Source: Bettongia penicillata ogilbyi (Eukaryota > Chordata > Mammalia > Diprotodontia > Potoroidae). Taken from it: a stretch of 64,000 nt of DNA. Position 1 is the stretch's first letter. Every line of letters starts with the position of its first letter. This document shows positions 1 through 11,611 of the stretch, one piece after another. Below the pieces are notes generated by a model. That model was not told where the DNA came from. It saw only the letters and a list, made by a program, of their open reading frames with translations, and ran no database searches. A program made the translations under genes and the position numbers. The stretch lies in contig JAJHZJ010000421.1 of NCBI GenBank assembly GCA_023548195.1, forward strand, positions 789,357 to 853,356, given 5' to 3'.

Positions 1-91
1 CCTCTCTGCTTTATGCCAATTATATGCTTCTTTGACTTTAAATGTTGCTGGTGAGATAAAGGGTCCCTGCCTGAATTTTCATTCACATCTT

Positions 92-200
92 GTTGTCTTT
101 CTTTTTTCTTCCTTCTTTCCTTTTTTCCTTCCTTCCTTCCTCCCTCCCTCCATTCCTTCCTCCTTTCTCTTTCTTCTTTTTTCCTTTCTTTCTTTCCTGA
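92..200. repeat. Polypyrimidine (CTTC/CCTT) low-complexity tract
   Basis: Almost uninterrupted C/T sequence of imperfect CTTC and CCTCC units. An open frame across it reads only Phe/Ser/Pro/Leu and is not a gene. Confidence 0.85.
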
Positions 201-489
201 CACTTCCAATTTTACTGATGTGTTATGTTTGTGCATTATATTACATATATTTACAGATTACTCCTACTTTTGGAGAGGTCTCTTTTAAGAAAGTAAAACT
301 CTTGAGTAAAAGTAATAATACAGTGACTTCATTGGAAAGTAAATGCAATATTTCACATCAATAATATCCTTCAGCTATTTTCTTAAACTTAACAAAAGTT
401 TTCCTTCTTCCTCCCATCTGCCAATGCATTGGGGGAAAACAAGAAAAAAATTGTAACAAATATGTATCGTCAAGTAAAATAAACTCCCT

Positions 490-812
490 TAATGGAATAT
501 GCCTATACACATATGGGAACTATAAACACACATATGCATACATACAAATGCAAATGTTTATGTATTTTTATGTTTTTGTATATGCACACACCTACAAATT
601 ATTTGTATTTGTATGTATATATATATACACATATATGTATATGTATATATACACATCTAATTTCATTAGTTATTTCTTTATTATTATTAAAGCAGAAAAT
701 GTCAGGTTGATATAGAAATCCATTAAACATATTTCTAATTCAGAGTATGCTAATATCTACATAAATATATATATATGTATATATATATACACACACATAC
801 ATACATATTTAT
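490..812. repeat. AT-rich (ATGTAT/TATACA)n simple repeat cluster
   Basis: Two runs of degenerate alternating purine-pyrimidine sequence (about 515-660 and 755-810) are separated by unique AT-rich DNA. No coding or TE signature is visible. Confidence 0.7.
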
Positions 813-829
813 AATTCGACCTCCTAAAC

Positions 830-1205
830 CCATCTCTGTAATAGCATGTTTCAGTCCATGTCCTTTGGATCAAGAAATATGATTCTGCTCATTTCACTCC
901 TTATCAATTTATAAAGGTAGTCAAAATTGTTTTTTATAACATTAACTTTGTAGTAGAATATGTTGTTTAGATCTACTTATTTTATTCAGTATCAGTTCGT
1001 GTAAGTCCATGTCTTTTTGAAATTCTCAATTTCTTTATTTTTTACAGCACAGCAGTGATTCATTGTAACTATATACTGCAAGTTATTCAGTCATTCCTTA
1101 ATTGTTGGATGTCTTAGTTTCCAAGGACTTTTGTTTGTTCACATTTTTGCCATAGAGAAAGAACTGCTATAAATGTTGTTGTGCACAAAGAACCTTTTCC
1201 TCTTT
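830..1205 (-). mobile_element. L1 LINE 3'-end fragment
   Basis: On the minus strand this matches the L1 3' end seen in more complete form at 44.45-45.11 kb and 40.7-41.3 kb. In plus orientation the shared order is: a 'ctgctcatttcact' block, a 'cagt-cgtgtaagtc' block, a block around the end of the old ORF2, and an 'agtcattccttaattg' block. No open frame remains. It is 5'-truncated, old and diverged. Confidence 0.7.
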
Positions 1206-1209
1206 CTCT

Positions 1210-2065
1210 CAGTTTCTGTATTAAAATCAAACCCTTCCTAATATAAGCCTTGAAGCATGACAGTTTTCCTTAGGGGAGGTAGAGGGAGAGAGGCAAAAGA
1301 AGGGAGAATATAGGTCAACATGTAATAAACACTTACTTTCATATGAGTCTCCATACTTCTCCAAAAATCTTTTCCATTTTTATAGGTATTCAAAGATTCC
1401 CTTATTTGATGGAGCTTTAGAACCTTTCCTAAGACAGGAATGACAAGATTCTTCTTTATGTACCTACAACTAAAGGTTTTCTTTTCTAAGGAGAGATTAA
1501 TGGTGGAGAAAAGAGTACTTTCAAATGATGCTGAAATGTTTTCCATCCATTTCCTTATAATGAATTTGCAATGTATCCATCCTATTAATATTCCTTTCCA
1601 TCATTATGCATCAAAGTCTCTAAAACCTTTTATAACTCATTGTGGGTGCTTCTTAAATAACTCATCAGAAAGTACAAACTTGAGTTGGATTTCACTTTTT
1701 CAGCTGTTAAAATAAATTACAATGTTTTATTCAAACTGCCATCCCTACTAAAGATAAATCAGAATCTAAGCAGTTATTGTGTTTTGGAGGAAATCAAATG
1801 ACTAGACAGACCCATACAGAGAATGCCTTTGAGGACATTATTAGCCAAGAATGCCAAGTCCTGACAGTTCACAGAGTTAAAGCACTAAACAAAATGGACC
1901 ACTCATTCTACTTTTCAGTACTTTCCTTTTCTTTTCCTTAGCTCTGACAACACAGAACTTGGAATTAGGGGGACTGAGTAAAATGGAGGGGTATAGTGAC
2001 ACTTATACTATATATCCCAGAATGTCTATTAGGCTCAAACTGTTAACACCTTTTAAAAACGTATT
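1210..2065. other. No recognisable gene or repeat
   Basis: The sequence is AT-rich. The open frames on both strands around 1,240-1,715 overlap one another and show no domain, signal peptide or codon pattern that I recognise. Confidence 0.5.
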
Positions 2066-2069
2066 TTAC

Positions 2070-2300
2070 ACAAATTCTTTCTCTGAATGTAGATAGCATT
2101 ATCCATCCTAAGTCTGTCAGACTTGTCTTGATCATTGCATGAGAATAGCCAAATCATTCACAGTTAACCATTGTACAAAACTGCTGTTCTTGTATACAGT
2201 GTTCTCCTAGTTCTGCTCATTTCACTTTGCCTCAGTTCATATAGGTCTTCTCAGATTTTTCTGAAACCAATCTGCCTATTATTTCTTATGACACAATAGT
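2070..2300 (-). mobile_element. L1 LINE 3'-end fragment
   Basis: Contains the same minus-strand L1 3' block as 830-1,205 and 44.7-44.9 kb. The markers, in plus orientation, are 'gagaatagccaaatcattca', 'acagtgttctcctagttctg' and 'ctcatttcactttgcctcag'. It is a short, old, 5'-truncated copy. Confidence 0.7.
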
Positions 2301-4060
2301 GAAAGAGGGGAGGACAGAGGGAGAAATCTGCTGCAGAAGATCAGATGAAAGGGAGTCACTTATTAAAGAGGAATTTCCTTTGGCAAAGATAAGGGTCAAT
2401 TATTCTACTGAGAGAAAGGTAGAGAAGAAAATGGAGTAATGCTTATGAGTGATTGAGAAGGAAGAAGAGGGAAAAAGAGGAAATTCAGCAAATGGCCACT
2501 TTTTTTCCAGTAAAATTTAAATTGAAGTTTTCAGCTGAGACGAAGTTTGAAAAGAGCTGAGAAGATTTGAGTAAAAGACTGGGGTGAGTAGGATAGTGAA
2601 TTGATTATAGGGGTACGATATACTCCCCCTTTTGCAAAGAGGGCTAGGTTGAGATTACATAATGTAAATTTGTAATAGTTTCAGTAATCACAAATTTTGA
2701 TTTTCTTTGTCTTTCACAACATGTGTGAATACAAGGAAAGGGGGGGAATGATTCAAAGCTGAGACTTTGTAAGAAAAGATCTTTGACAGAAGATTGGGGT
2801 GAGGGCCTCAAGAGAAGGATACAGTGAAGAGGTCAACCAAGGCATAAAGATGGAAAAGGGAGGAGAATGAAAGAATGATCATCTGGAAAATAACTGAGGA
2901 ATGAAAGGAAGAGAGTTTACAATGAAGAAGCAGAATAGGTTTTGGGGTTGCAAGACAGATGGAGAGGTGGAATGACAATAAGTTGCGATCAGATAAAGGA
3001 ATTCCAAAGTTTATAAAAAATGGAAATGTTCCATTTGTGGGTGAAGACAAGATCAAGGAAATGTCATCTGTGTGCTTAGGTTTGATAGGGTAGAGGAGTT
3101 GGTCAAGTGGATTAAAGGTCCTAGGAGATTAAGGTGTCTGAGGGAATATCAACACATATGTCGAAACTCTCTAGAATGAGGACAAGTGTTGGGGAAGAAA
3201 CAAAGACTGAACCAGACACTGAAGGAAGGGAAGGATAATATCCTGCACATTAGCAGACAATAGCCACCAGAATCTTCACTGGGCCATGATTATGGACTGA
3301 ATGAACCTCAAAGTGGCATGAAGAGCAAGGTATATTCCAATTCCCTACCATGACCAGTGAGTCAGGACATGTAACTCATATGAATCTCCATATTTCATCA
3401 ACTAACACTAAAAAGGATAGCCAAGAGAGCTGTGTCATCAGGACTGAGCAATTTGTGATTCAATGAAAAAAGATGAAGGAAGTGAGAAAGGTTAAGTTCT
3501 AAGATGAAATGTAATATATTACCTATAAAGCAGGTATATCAGAAAGCATAATAGAAAGGGTAGGTAACTTTAAAGTAGGATGGTGGTAAGGTTTTATTTT
3601 GAGTGGTAATGAGATAATAATCAGTGGGGGATGGAAAATCACATTGAGCAATGGCAGTCTGAGATTCTGAATCCCTGAGATAGGTAGAAAATGATGAAGT
3701 TGGATTATGTTAATCACAGAAATGAATGCACGTATTATCATTGTATATGGTGATTCAGCCTAGGGGTAAAATCATCTCGGGCAGTCAAACAGAATTGTGC
3801 GGTCGGACGGTGGAAGGTGGGGCAAAGAGAGAGATAGAGAGAGAGGTAACTGCTCTGGAGTTCGGTTGTAGGAGACCGGAAAAGTGCCTGGGATAAAATG
3901 AAATCACTAATCAGTGAGACGATGGAGCCCTCTGAAGGGCTTCAGCGGACTAAAGTAATGCAGCTGCTGTGGAGTCTAAATGGACAGTGTCGGAGGACCT
4001 GGAGTGTGAAGGAACTGCTCAGAGAGGTATTAATAGTAACACTGATAGTTAGAAACAATT
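2300..4060. other. Purine-rich unassigned stretch
   Basis: The plus strand is strongly A/G-rich (GGAAG, GAGAAG, AAGAGG runs) with no credible open frame. The texture resembles an old LINE or LTR remnant, but I could not match it to another copy in the window. I see no gene. Confidence 0.4.
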
Positions 4061-4064
4061 TCTT

Positions 4065-4107
4065 GATTTCAGAAAAATTGAGAAAAATTGAGAAAAATTC
4101 AGAAAAA
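4065..4107. repeat. Short tandem repeat, unit near GAGAAAAATT
   Basis: About four head-to-tail copies of a 10-11 bp A-rich unit. They lie next to the tail end of the minus-strand SINE that follows and may have grown from its A-rich tail. Confidence 0.7.
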
Positions 4108-4116
4108 GTGTATTTA

Positions 4117-4347
4117 CCACTGTTGTTCGATCATGTCTGACTCTTTATGACATTATTGGGGGTTTTCTTAGCAAAGTCACTGGAGTTTTTTACCATTTTC
4201 TTCTTCAGCTCATTTATAGATGATGAAACTGAGGCAAATGGGATAAAGTAGTTCAGAATGACACAGCTAGTAAGTGACTGAGGCTAGATTTGAACTCAGG
4301 TCTTTTAACTCCAGATCCAGTGTTCTATCTACTGTGCTAACTAACTT
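4117..4347 (-). mobile_element. Mar1-type CORE-SINE with RTE-like tail
   Basis: Read on the minus strand, the order is a tRNA-like head (from 'gttagcacagtagatag'), the CORE/MIR block containing the complement of 'agatgatgaaactgaggc', and a 3' tail complementary to 'tgttcgatcatgtctgactc'. That tail is shared with RTE/BovB-type LINEs and implies mobilisation by an RTE reverse transcriptase. It is nearly full-length. Internal RNA polymerase III promoter remnants are expected in the head, but I did not score them. Confidence 0.8.
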
Positions 4348-4424
4348 ATAGTTAGAAGGACTGATTTAAAAAAAAAATCACTGAGTTTTATATTCATCTT
4401 GACAGTCTCATCAACTCTTATTCA

Positions 4425-4600
4425 TAGGATAATAAATTTAGAGGAAAAAAGGGATTTTCTAATTTATGTAGTCTAACCTCCCCAATCTTGCAGAAGAAAA
4501 CAACTGAGGCTACAGGCATCATGACTTGCCAAAAGTCTTTCAAATTGTAAAGGCCAAGTGTATGTACTCAGGCTGCAAACCCACCACCTTTCCCACTTTA
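4425..4600 (-). mobile_element. MIR-like SINE fragment
   Basis: Diverged block that begins near 'ataggataataaatttaga' and runs through 'agtctaacctcc', 'aactgaggc' and 'cttgccaaaagtc'. This is the antisense CORE/MIR order. It is old, with no clear ends. Confidence 0.6.
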
Positions 4601-5474
4601 CAATGATAATATCTCTTAAAGAACTGCTAAATTGTAAAGCCTGATAAAACAATATTAAGAAATGAATCTGAGCAAAGTGACTGTTTTAAATGTTATTTTT
4701 TACAAACCTCTGGTATGTCAATGCAGTTCAGATTAGCCAAAGGCTTCCTGACATTAACTTGTTTATCTCAACTTTTATTTATTTTAATTGATTATCCATA
4801 CTCATCTTAATTATTTATACTGATAGAGGGCAACAGTGGCCCAGATAATCTAAATCAATCAATAATCAAAGACTGTTTAAGTGTCGTTTAAATATTTTGC
4901 TTTGAAATGAATTTTAATGTACTTTTTGAAAGGGGGAGAGGGTATTGTTGAATACTGACTCCTGCTTCTCTTTGTTCGTATTTTCTGGGTTGAGAAATAA
5001 TGGCAGAAATTGTTTTTGTTTATTCTAATCCATATAGTTATTAATGGCCTCCCAAAGTTCTATATCATTATTCGTAATGAAACTACTTCACTTACACTTC
5101 ATTCTTCTTTCCATTTATAGATTTATGTGTGCTTGTGTTGCAATTGCAATACATATTGTGTTGCAATACATTTTGCATGTAACTTATGACCATATTATTT
5201 ATTTGGTACATATCTTTGTTTAAGTGAAAGCATTTACTTCTCAACAGAAATCCTATTGAGAGCGATAGTTGAGGTGACCAGATCTTAGACCAAGCATTGA
5301 TAGTGGCTGAATCAGATGTTTTGAAAAAGCAAGCTAGAAAGCAGGGGAAAAAATGTCTCTTCTTTCTTCTGAAATCTGTTCCCCAGTGATCAAAATAATC
5401 CATGTGATCATTGCTCCTGTGCCAACTGCCTAGCAAAGAATATGCATAACCTCACAGTGATAATGATGCAACCA

Positions 5475-5635
5475 TAGATTTCCAGCTGCGATGGACCTCC
5501 AAGATAATTTAATCTAACCTCCTCATTTTATAAAGGAGAAAACCACAGCTCAGAGGTTAAGTGGTTTGGCCCACATCATGCAGGAGCCAAGCCAGAACTT
5601 AAGTTCAATGCGATTTTCTAAGATGTTACACAGCC
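5475..5635 (-). mobile_element. MIR-like SINE fragment
   Basis: Shows the same antisense order as 4,425-4,600: 'taatctaacctcctcatttt', 'ggagaaaaccacagctcag', 'gaggttaagtgg'. Ends are indistinct. Confidence 0.65.
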
Positions 5636-5639
5636 CAAG

Positions 5640-7185
5640 TCTGTTTCATTTAACAATCTCATTCCTCGTAGATTACTAAAAATGGAAGAAAGGCATACTG
5701 CTACCCTTTCCCCAAATGGTCACATTTACGTTCTGCCGAGGCCATACATGGCTTTCTAAACTTTGGTCCTTTATCACGATATGGTTGGTATTATGAGGAA
5801 CCTCCTCCCATTTTCCCAGGTAGACATAGTCTATTTCTTTCTAAAATTAAGAATTAAACCTCTAAATCAAATTTCCACATCTAATTGTTTTAAAGGAGTA
5901 TACTATGATGAACCCCACAATTCTGGTCATCTTCGTAGATGATTTCAGTTCATCACCACAATGATTCAACCTTCTAACTCGAGAAATTATCTCTGGCTAC
6001 ATAAGGCAAGGATTCATTGTCCCTAAAAGTAAGGAATAAAAATATTTGGGCCAAAAGTGAATTCATATTAAAAGCACCTAAATCACATTCTCACTCCCTG
6101 AATAGAATACAGCTTTCTTGGGGTTTCATTTTTGTTCTTGCATTCTAACTACCTAATATTACATTTTTCACATTATAGGTGTTTTGTAAAGGCTTATTGA
6201 ATTGAATTTATTTTCTTAGAATATGCAAGCCTCATTGCTATGAAGATATATGTTGGTCAACTTGAACATCTTACGTGAGCCTTAGAATAAGATCCATACT
6301 TAAGCTCAAGATAAAGAAACATCTCACACAATAAGCACATCTAAATTGAGTTGAGCTAGAGCCAAGTCCCCCTTCATATGTGATCCTCCATGTAAGGGTC
6401 CTTTTGAGTTGCAACCCCCCACATACAAAGGGATGGGTTCTTTATCTTTCATGGATGGTCAAATTTGTGTAAAGCAAACCCTGGTGCAGATCAGTCATGC
6501 TGTCAATAAATATGCATTATGCACTTACTGTGTGCTAGAAATTATGCCAAGTATTGCAGAGTAATCACTGTTACTTACAGGAAGCCAAAAATGACCATCT
6601 TCACTCTTCCTCTTAAACAAACTCTACAAAAATGAATACACCCATGAGACCTCTTTATGTCAGACTTCATGAATCCTCCGAACCCACTAGTTAGTACCAG
6701 CAAAATTTCATGGATAGCATTAGGGCCACTATCAGAAACACTCCATCTACTACTATAGATCAGTTTAAATGGCAGTAAAATTGCAATGATGAGTAGTTCC
6801 AACCATCTACTGACCATGATGGAAAACAGAAAGGCTCAGCCAATAACATGGATGGAAATTATGATTAGAATCATTCTTGTAACTGTTCTATTGCCTCAAA
6901 TTATAGGTGCAAATCAATTTCTGAAGCAATTTGATCATAATGATTTCTAAAATGTGTTTTTTAACATAGTAGGTATAAACAATGTTGTACAATAGTCATT
7001 CTTTTAAATAGCATTTGTTAATCATATATATGTATATGTAGAATGGTACTAGGAACTGGGGATTCAAAGACCCTAAAACCCACTCACCTAACAAAACTTA
7101 GATTCTACTACATTAATATAAATAGATGTGTTTGGGGAATAAAACTGGATTTGTATAATTTGTGGAGAAACTATTTCAGGAAAAG
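5640..7185. other. No recognisable gene; possible old L2/MIR scraps
   Basis: Mostly unique AT-rich sequence. Short pieces around 6,180-6,215 and 6,495-6,560 look like decayed L2/MIR ends ('gtcaataaatatgcattatg', 'acttactgtgtgctag'). I could not support any coding sequence. Confidence 0.45.
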
Positions 7186-7189
7186 GGAA

Positions 7190-7455
7190 TGCGCATTTAT
7201 ATGGTGATTATTATGTGCAAGTTACTATGGTAGGCAGTATTATCTTGTTAATTATTAATTACTATTTCATGCAACACAACCTGCAAGGCAGGTGCTACAT
7301 ATTATTATCTCCATTTATTTACACTGAGGAAACTGAGGCAGAGAGAAGTTAAGTGATTTTCTCAAGATCACACAGTCGGTAAATATCTGGGATCGAATTT
7401 AAACTCAGGTTTTTCTAACTCCAGGCACAGCATTGTATTCATTGTGCAATCGGGG
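7190..7455 (-). mobile_element. MIR/CORE-SINE, antisense
   Basis: Contains 'tttacactgaggaaactgag', 'gaagttaagtgattt', 'gatcacacagtcgg' and 'ttaaactcaggttt' in the antisense CORE-SINE order, then a tRNA-head remnant ('tgtattcattgtgc'). Confidence 0.8.
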
Positions 7456-7589
7456 CTTTACTTGATCATGTCCTCCAAGATATTAATACTTTTTTTGGGG
7501 GGGAAACATTGATTTAAGCTAAAAAACAGAGTTAGTTATTACAACATTTTCTTTGAAGTTGTATCAGTGAAGTAACACACCCCTACTGC

Positions 7590-7770
7590 ACATAAGGAGA
7601 TTACATATCAGTTACTTTGACATCCATCATGACAAAAGTCTTAAAAGGGATAAAATCACACCATAAAGGAAACATGAGAAAAATGCAGCATTTGATTAAA
7701 GGTTGTCAGTAAGATTTGTCATGAAAGGATCATGCCAGCTTAATATATAGAATTCTCTGGGCTCTTAAGG
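7590..7770 (+). mobile_element. CR1-like LINE reverse-transcriptase fragment
   Basis: One plus frame reads V-T-L-T-S-I-M-T-K-V-L-K-G-I, which resembles the N-terminal RT block of CR1/L3-type LINEs (a 'pro-V-S-L-T-S ... K-hydrophobic-hydrophobic-E' pattern). Downstream, stops interrupt the frame. This is a weak assignment made from one short motif. Confidence 0.35.
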
Positions 7771-8084
7771 GAGTTGGGAGCAGAGGGTCTCCTAACTCAG
7801 AATTTCTAACACACTGTATAATCACTTCATGGGTAACTTCATTGGCTTTACTTCTATTTTCACTTAAAAAAATTCTGTCCCTAGCAAGTAGAAACCCATG
7901 GGAAAATAACAGGGAAAGTCTTAGAAAATGATCACTACATCAAAAAGGATTACTTATAAATAAACTGACAAACACATAATTAGCTTAACAAACCTATTTT
8001 CTTCTATGTCTTTATTAATTTAAGACTCTAAAAACAGAATTAAAATAGTTCCTTCAGGATAACCACTAAGTCTTATCTCATCTG

Positions 8085-8405
8085 GCAGCTTAAGTGGTGT
8101 GTTGGATAGAGTACTAAATGAGTCCACAAAAAAAAAAAAAGGAATTCCAATCCTGCATAGGATGCCTACTAGCTTTGTGATTCTGTCAAGTCTATCTCTC
8201 TCAGCCTCAGTTTCTTCATCTATAAAATGAGACTAATATGAGCACCTACCTGACAAAGTTATTGTTTTAAGATGAATGTGATAGCTACAAAAAGCTCTTT
8301 ATGAACCTTAAAATACAATAGGAAGCATAACTATGAGAATTATTGACGTTGGTGCGTCCCAGTAGTAAAGTGCCATGCACATACACTTAATAAATGTTTA
8401 TTGTT
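8085..8405 (+). mobile_element. MIR/THER1-type SINE
   Basis: Shows the sense order: head ('taagtggtgtgttggataga'), CORE ('ctgtcaagtctatctctctc'), 'cctcagtttcttcatctata', 'cacctacctgacaaagttat', and a tail ending 'taataaatgtttattgttg'. An A12 run interrupts the head region near 8,128. Confidence 0.75.
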
Positions 8406-8409
8406 GTGA

Positions 8410-9555
8410 ATAATCACAAAGAATAACCAGACTAATCCTCATCCTCCAGCAAAATCATATCTGGAGGAAGATCAAATTCCACTGTACACAGACACATTAG
8501 TTATGGTTTGGCTGATACCCAGAAGTCCCCCAACCATCACTCATTATGAGTTCAGGAAATGCAACCTAATGTATTACATCAAGAAAAGTATAATTAAGAA
8601 GCTACCTCTGCTAATATATGTATAATTACATATATTAAATATGTATATAGTCTTACAAGATGTCATGTCAGATAAAAGATACTTTTTTCTCCTTGCATTA
8701 AGTCAATTTATAAATAGCTTAAAACAAAGAAAAATACTGTCATGTCCCAAAATTACTATAATAGTCAGTAGGAAATAGGAATAGTAATAATATGGAATAT
8801 ATACCACACAAAGGTAATTAGATCTATAAGGTTTTACTTCTGGGTTCCTATGCCTAAGCTATTCCTATCTTATTTATTTATGGAGAACTAGATCCCATGG
8901 GCTTATGGTTTGCTTAGTTAGATAAGGGCGATGAGATTTCTAAAGAGACGAGGCAAAGAACTCTCTAAAAAGAAAAGCATCTTTGTGCCAGAAGATTTAT
9001 CTTTTCCCGTCCAGTCCTGTTTGATGCTAATAAAATCTCCCCACTGCTGAGAGAGAAAGAATAGTGCTTGCATTAAACAGGGTCTTTTTTAGCTGGTTGG
9101 CTATATTCCCAAACAGTATTGGGAAAGCTAAGTCATCTTGGGATTGGAGAAAGGAGTCAGTATCTGATAACAAAATGACTCTACTGCTGTTTTCCCCAGA
9201 AATATGCCTGAGAACTTCTCCAATGTATTGTGTTGTAAAAATTTAAGTTCAGTGTTTCTGGTCCTTTTTTTATTCAAATTACCAAATATGTGAATGCATT
9301 TTTGGAAACTCAACATTATGATTCAGCTGAACTTAAAAGATACTCTTACTCTCATCTTCAACATTATTTCTGTGGGTGGAAGACATCCTTCTAGTTATCT
9401 GAATTATTACCCTGCTCCATCCCTGCCCCGATTATCTCTTTCTTCATGAAGGACACTCATCTTACGCTTATCATATAAATTGATGTTGATATCAGTATAG
9501 ATATTTTTATAAAACACATTATGAACATTTTCTAATTTGATTTTCTCTGAGCTTG
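8410..9555. other. No recognisable gene or repeat
   Basis: AT-rich sequence. Short open frames on both strands near 9,060-9,320 overlap each other and show no domain features. Confidence 0.45.
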
Positions 9556-9559
9556 AAAT

Positions 9560-9695
9560 GCAATTCTGCCACTCATTACATCCATGATGATGGGCAAGTC
9601 ACTTTCCACTTCTGGACCTCAGTTTCCTCAATTGGAACATGAAAAATTTTGACTAGTGCCTGGGGAGCTTTCCAACTCTGAATCTATGATCCCCA
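9560..9695 (+). mobile_element. MIR-like SINE fragment
   Basis: Contains 'gatgggcaagtcactttcca' and 'cctcagtttcctcaattgga', the sense CORE order, followed by a diverged tail ('ttccaactctgaatctatga'). Confidence 0.7.
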
Positions 9696-10009
9696 TGGTC
9701 CTGTAGACTTCTCATGAGAAGGATAATGCAAATATAACTATCCACAATTTACAGAGAGGGAAACTCAGGTTTATTAATTGTGACTTCTCTCCATAGCTAG
9801 CTAAGGAAAAAAAGATTGAGTTAAAGACCAAGATGAAATAGGATTAAATTCCATCAAATTAGGAAGGACTGGATTTATTTTTTAGAAATGTTTGGATGTA
9901 TTACTGGATGATAGATCCACAAAGCGTTAGATTAGTAATGACGACTAGAATGTAATGGAATACCTGTGGAATTTCATTAGGTTATCATAGATTTAGAACC
10001 AAAGGGATC

Positions 10010-10257
10010 TTTTTTCTTGGTCAGTCTTCTCCAACTCTTCATGAACCCACCTGGGGCTTTCTTGGCAAAGATGCTGGAGTGATTTGTCTTTTCCTTCTCT
10101 AGCTCATTTTACAGGTAAGGAAATTGAGGCAAAGAGAGTTAAGTGATATGCCAAGGGTCATGAAACTAGTTAGTACCCGAGGCTGAATTTGAACTGAGGA
10201 AGATGAGCTTTTCTGACTCTAGACCTGGCACACTATCTACTGTGCCACGTAGCTGTC
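10010..10257 (-). mobile_element. Mar1-type CORE-SINE with RTE-like tail
   Basis: In plus orientation it begins with the RTE-like tail ('ggtcagtcttctccaactct'), then 'tcttggcaaagatgctggag', 'cagctcatttt...ggaaattgag', 'aagtgatatgcc', and ends in the tRNA-like head ('ctactgtgccacgtagctgt'). Nearly full-length. A MIR-like scrap just before it ('tcatagatttagaaccaaag') suggests insertion into an older SINE. Confidence 0.85.
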
Positions 10258-10583
10258 CATAAAAGCTATCTCAGGGGATGTCAAATCCAGCATTATTCAT
10301 TTATAGATGTGAGACAATGACAGTGCATGAAGTTTTAGTCTCAGTTCTGGGAATCCAGTAGCTTTAGATCCTTAGACTAGGCTAACGAATGACTGAAAGG
10401 AAGGATTCAACACTAGGTGAAATACAGTGCCTACTTGGGAAGTAATGTTTTTTTTTCATTTTAAAGTTGTACTCTATTAAAAAAATGTAAAAGCTATTAG
10501 CTGGGATAGGGGGCAGTATTCTTTTCTGTGACTCCATAGTCAGAGTTTCAAGAGTTAGAGATTTTTTTTAAGAAATAGGATAT

Positions 10584-10585
<2 letters not shown>

Positions 10586-10649
<64 letters not shown>

Positions 10650-10678
10650 CCCCTCCCTCCTTCCATCCCTCCCTCCCC
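10586..10678. repeat. (CT)n microsatellite followed by a C-rich polypyrimidine tract
   Basis: A run of about 32 CT dinucleotides with one GT interruption is followed by CCCTCC-type pyrimidines. An A/T block precedes it. Confidence 0.95.
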
Positions 10679-10934
10679 AGAAGGAGGTCCTGAACCTGGT
10701 CCAAGTGAATTTATCCAGTTAAGTTCCGTGACTTTTTGTGAGGGGGAAAATGCCCTTCCCCTCAGCCTTCCTTCCCCTTGGAAGTAGAAGCTGTTTTTGG
10801 CAATGTTTGTGGTTGTGGTTTTGTAAATTTAAAAGTAAAAGGGAACTTAGAAATCTAATCAACCCCCACCTCCTATTTTACAAATGAGACAGAGGTTGAC
10901 CATGAGCAAATCATTCAACTCTGGGCTTTCTTCT

Positions 10935-11235
10935 CCATAGCTTGTGTATTCATCCTTCATTGCTGAAGAAGACTATGCCATCAGAGAAATGATGACATGA
11001 CTTGCATTTCACTTTTTTTTGAGTGAGGGAGGTCTGTGCAGCCTCACTTCTCCTCCAGAGCCATCTGAATCCAGTGACCAGATATTTATCAGAATGATTG
11101 GAGATGACCCAGGATACATTGGAAGACTTTGGGACCTTTAGGCCAAGATGTTTTGCAGGTACTCACTTAGAGTGAGGTAATGTCTATTCATTGAATAGGT
11201 CTATTTAAAAAGTAGCTAGGGCACAGCTCCTTTAA
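10935..11235 (-). mobile_element. RTE-derived element 3' end (type with 'ccagagccatctgaa')
   Basis: Plus-orientation markers are 'tcatccttcattgctgaaga', 'cagagaaatgatgacatgac', 'gagggaggtctgtgcagcct' and 'agagccatctgaatccagtg'. The same block occurs at 17.71 and 36.55 kb. The tail matches the 3' end of the RTE LINE at 43.7-45.7 kb, so this is an RTE 3' end or a short element borrowing that tail. It abuts the retroviral LTR. Confidence 0.65.
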
Positions 11236-11242
11236 TGAGGCC

Positions 11243-11611
11243 TGCACGGGGCTATGCCCCAGCCTTGGTCGGGCTTCCTAACCCCAACTGTATCCCACCG
11301 GGCTACTCCCGGCCGTAGCTTGCTTACCCTGCCTCCGGAACTTCGGACATCTCCAGCCCCTGCCATGTGGCCTATTGTGTGGCCTGTTGCGTGGCAGGGC
11401 TATCCCCTCCTCCAGGGAGGGGAAATGACTACACATGCACCCGACGTGGCCAGTACACTTCACTTTATTGCTTACATCTCTCCCAGATCCCTCCCCGACA
11501 GCTCCTTATATCCCCAGCCAGAACCCTGCCCATGTTCCTCCCTGAGGGCAGAGCCAGCTCCCAAAGGGTAGTCCCAGCACCCGAAGGCGGTTCAGAGCTT
11601 GGCCCCTAACA
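11243..11611 (-). repeat. 3' LTR of the endogenous retrovirus
   Basis: 369 bp bounded by TG...CA on the minus strand (starting TGTTAGGGG). It aligns along its length with 16,951-17,306. A TATA-like GATATAAGG lies at 11,504-11,512 and an AATAAA polyadenylation signal at 11,464-11,469. That leaves a very short U3 (about 100 bp) and a long U5-side segment. Relative to the 5' LTR it carries an extra ~10-bp partial duplication ('tgtggcctattgtgtggcc'). Confidence 0.9.

Noticed and set aside
1238..1715. Overlapping two-strand open frames as a small gene pair
   Set aside because: Length is near background for AT-rich DNA, and no motif, splice structure or second copy is visible.
4117..4347. tRNA gene suggested by a tRNA-like head
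   Set aside because: It is the 5' head of a SINE and lacks a full cloverleaf.
11254..11609. Open frames inside the LTR on both strands, possibly an LTR-encoded accessory gene as in some betaretroviruses
   Set aside because: Frames overlap on both strands, differ between the two LTRs, and reflect the GC-rich LTR composition. No recognisable accessory protein.
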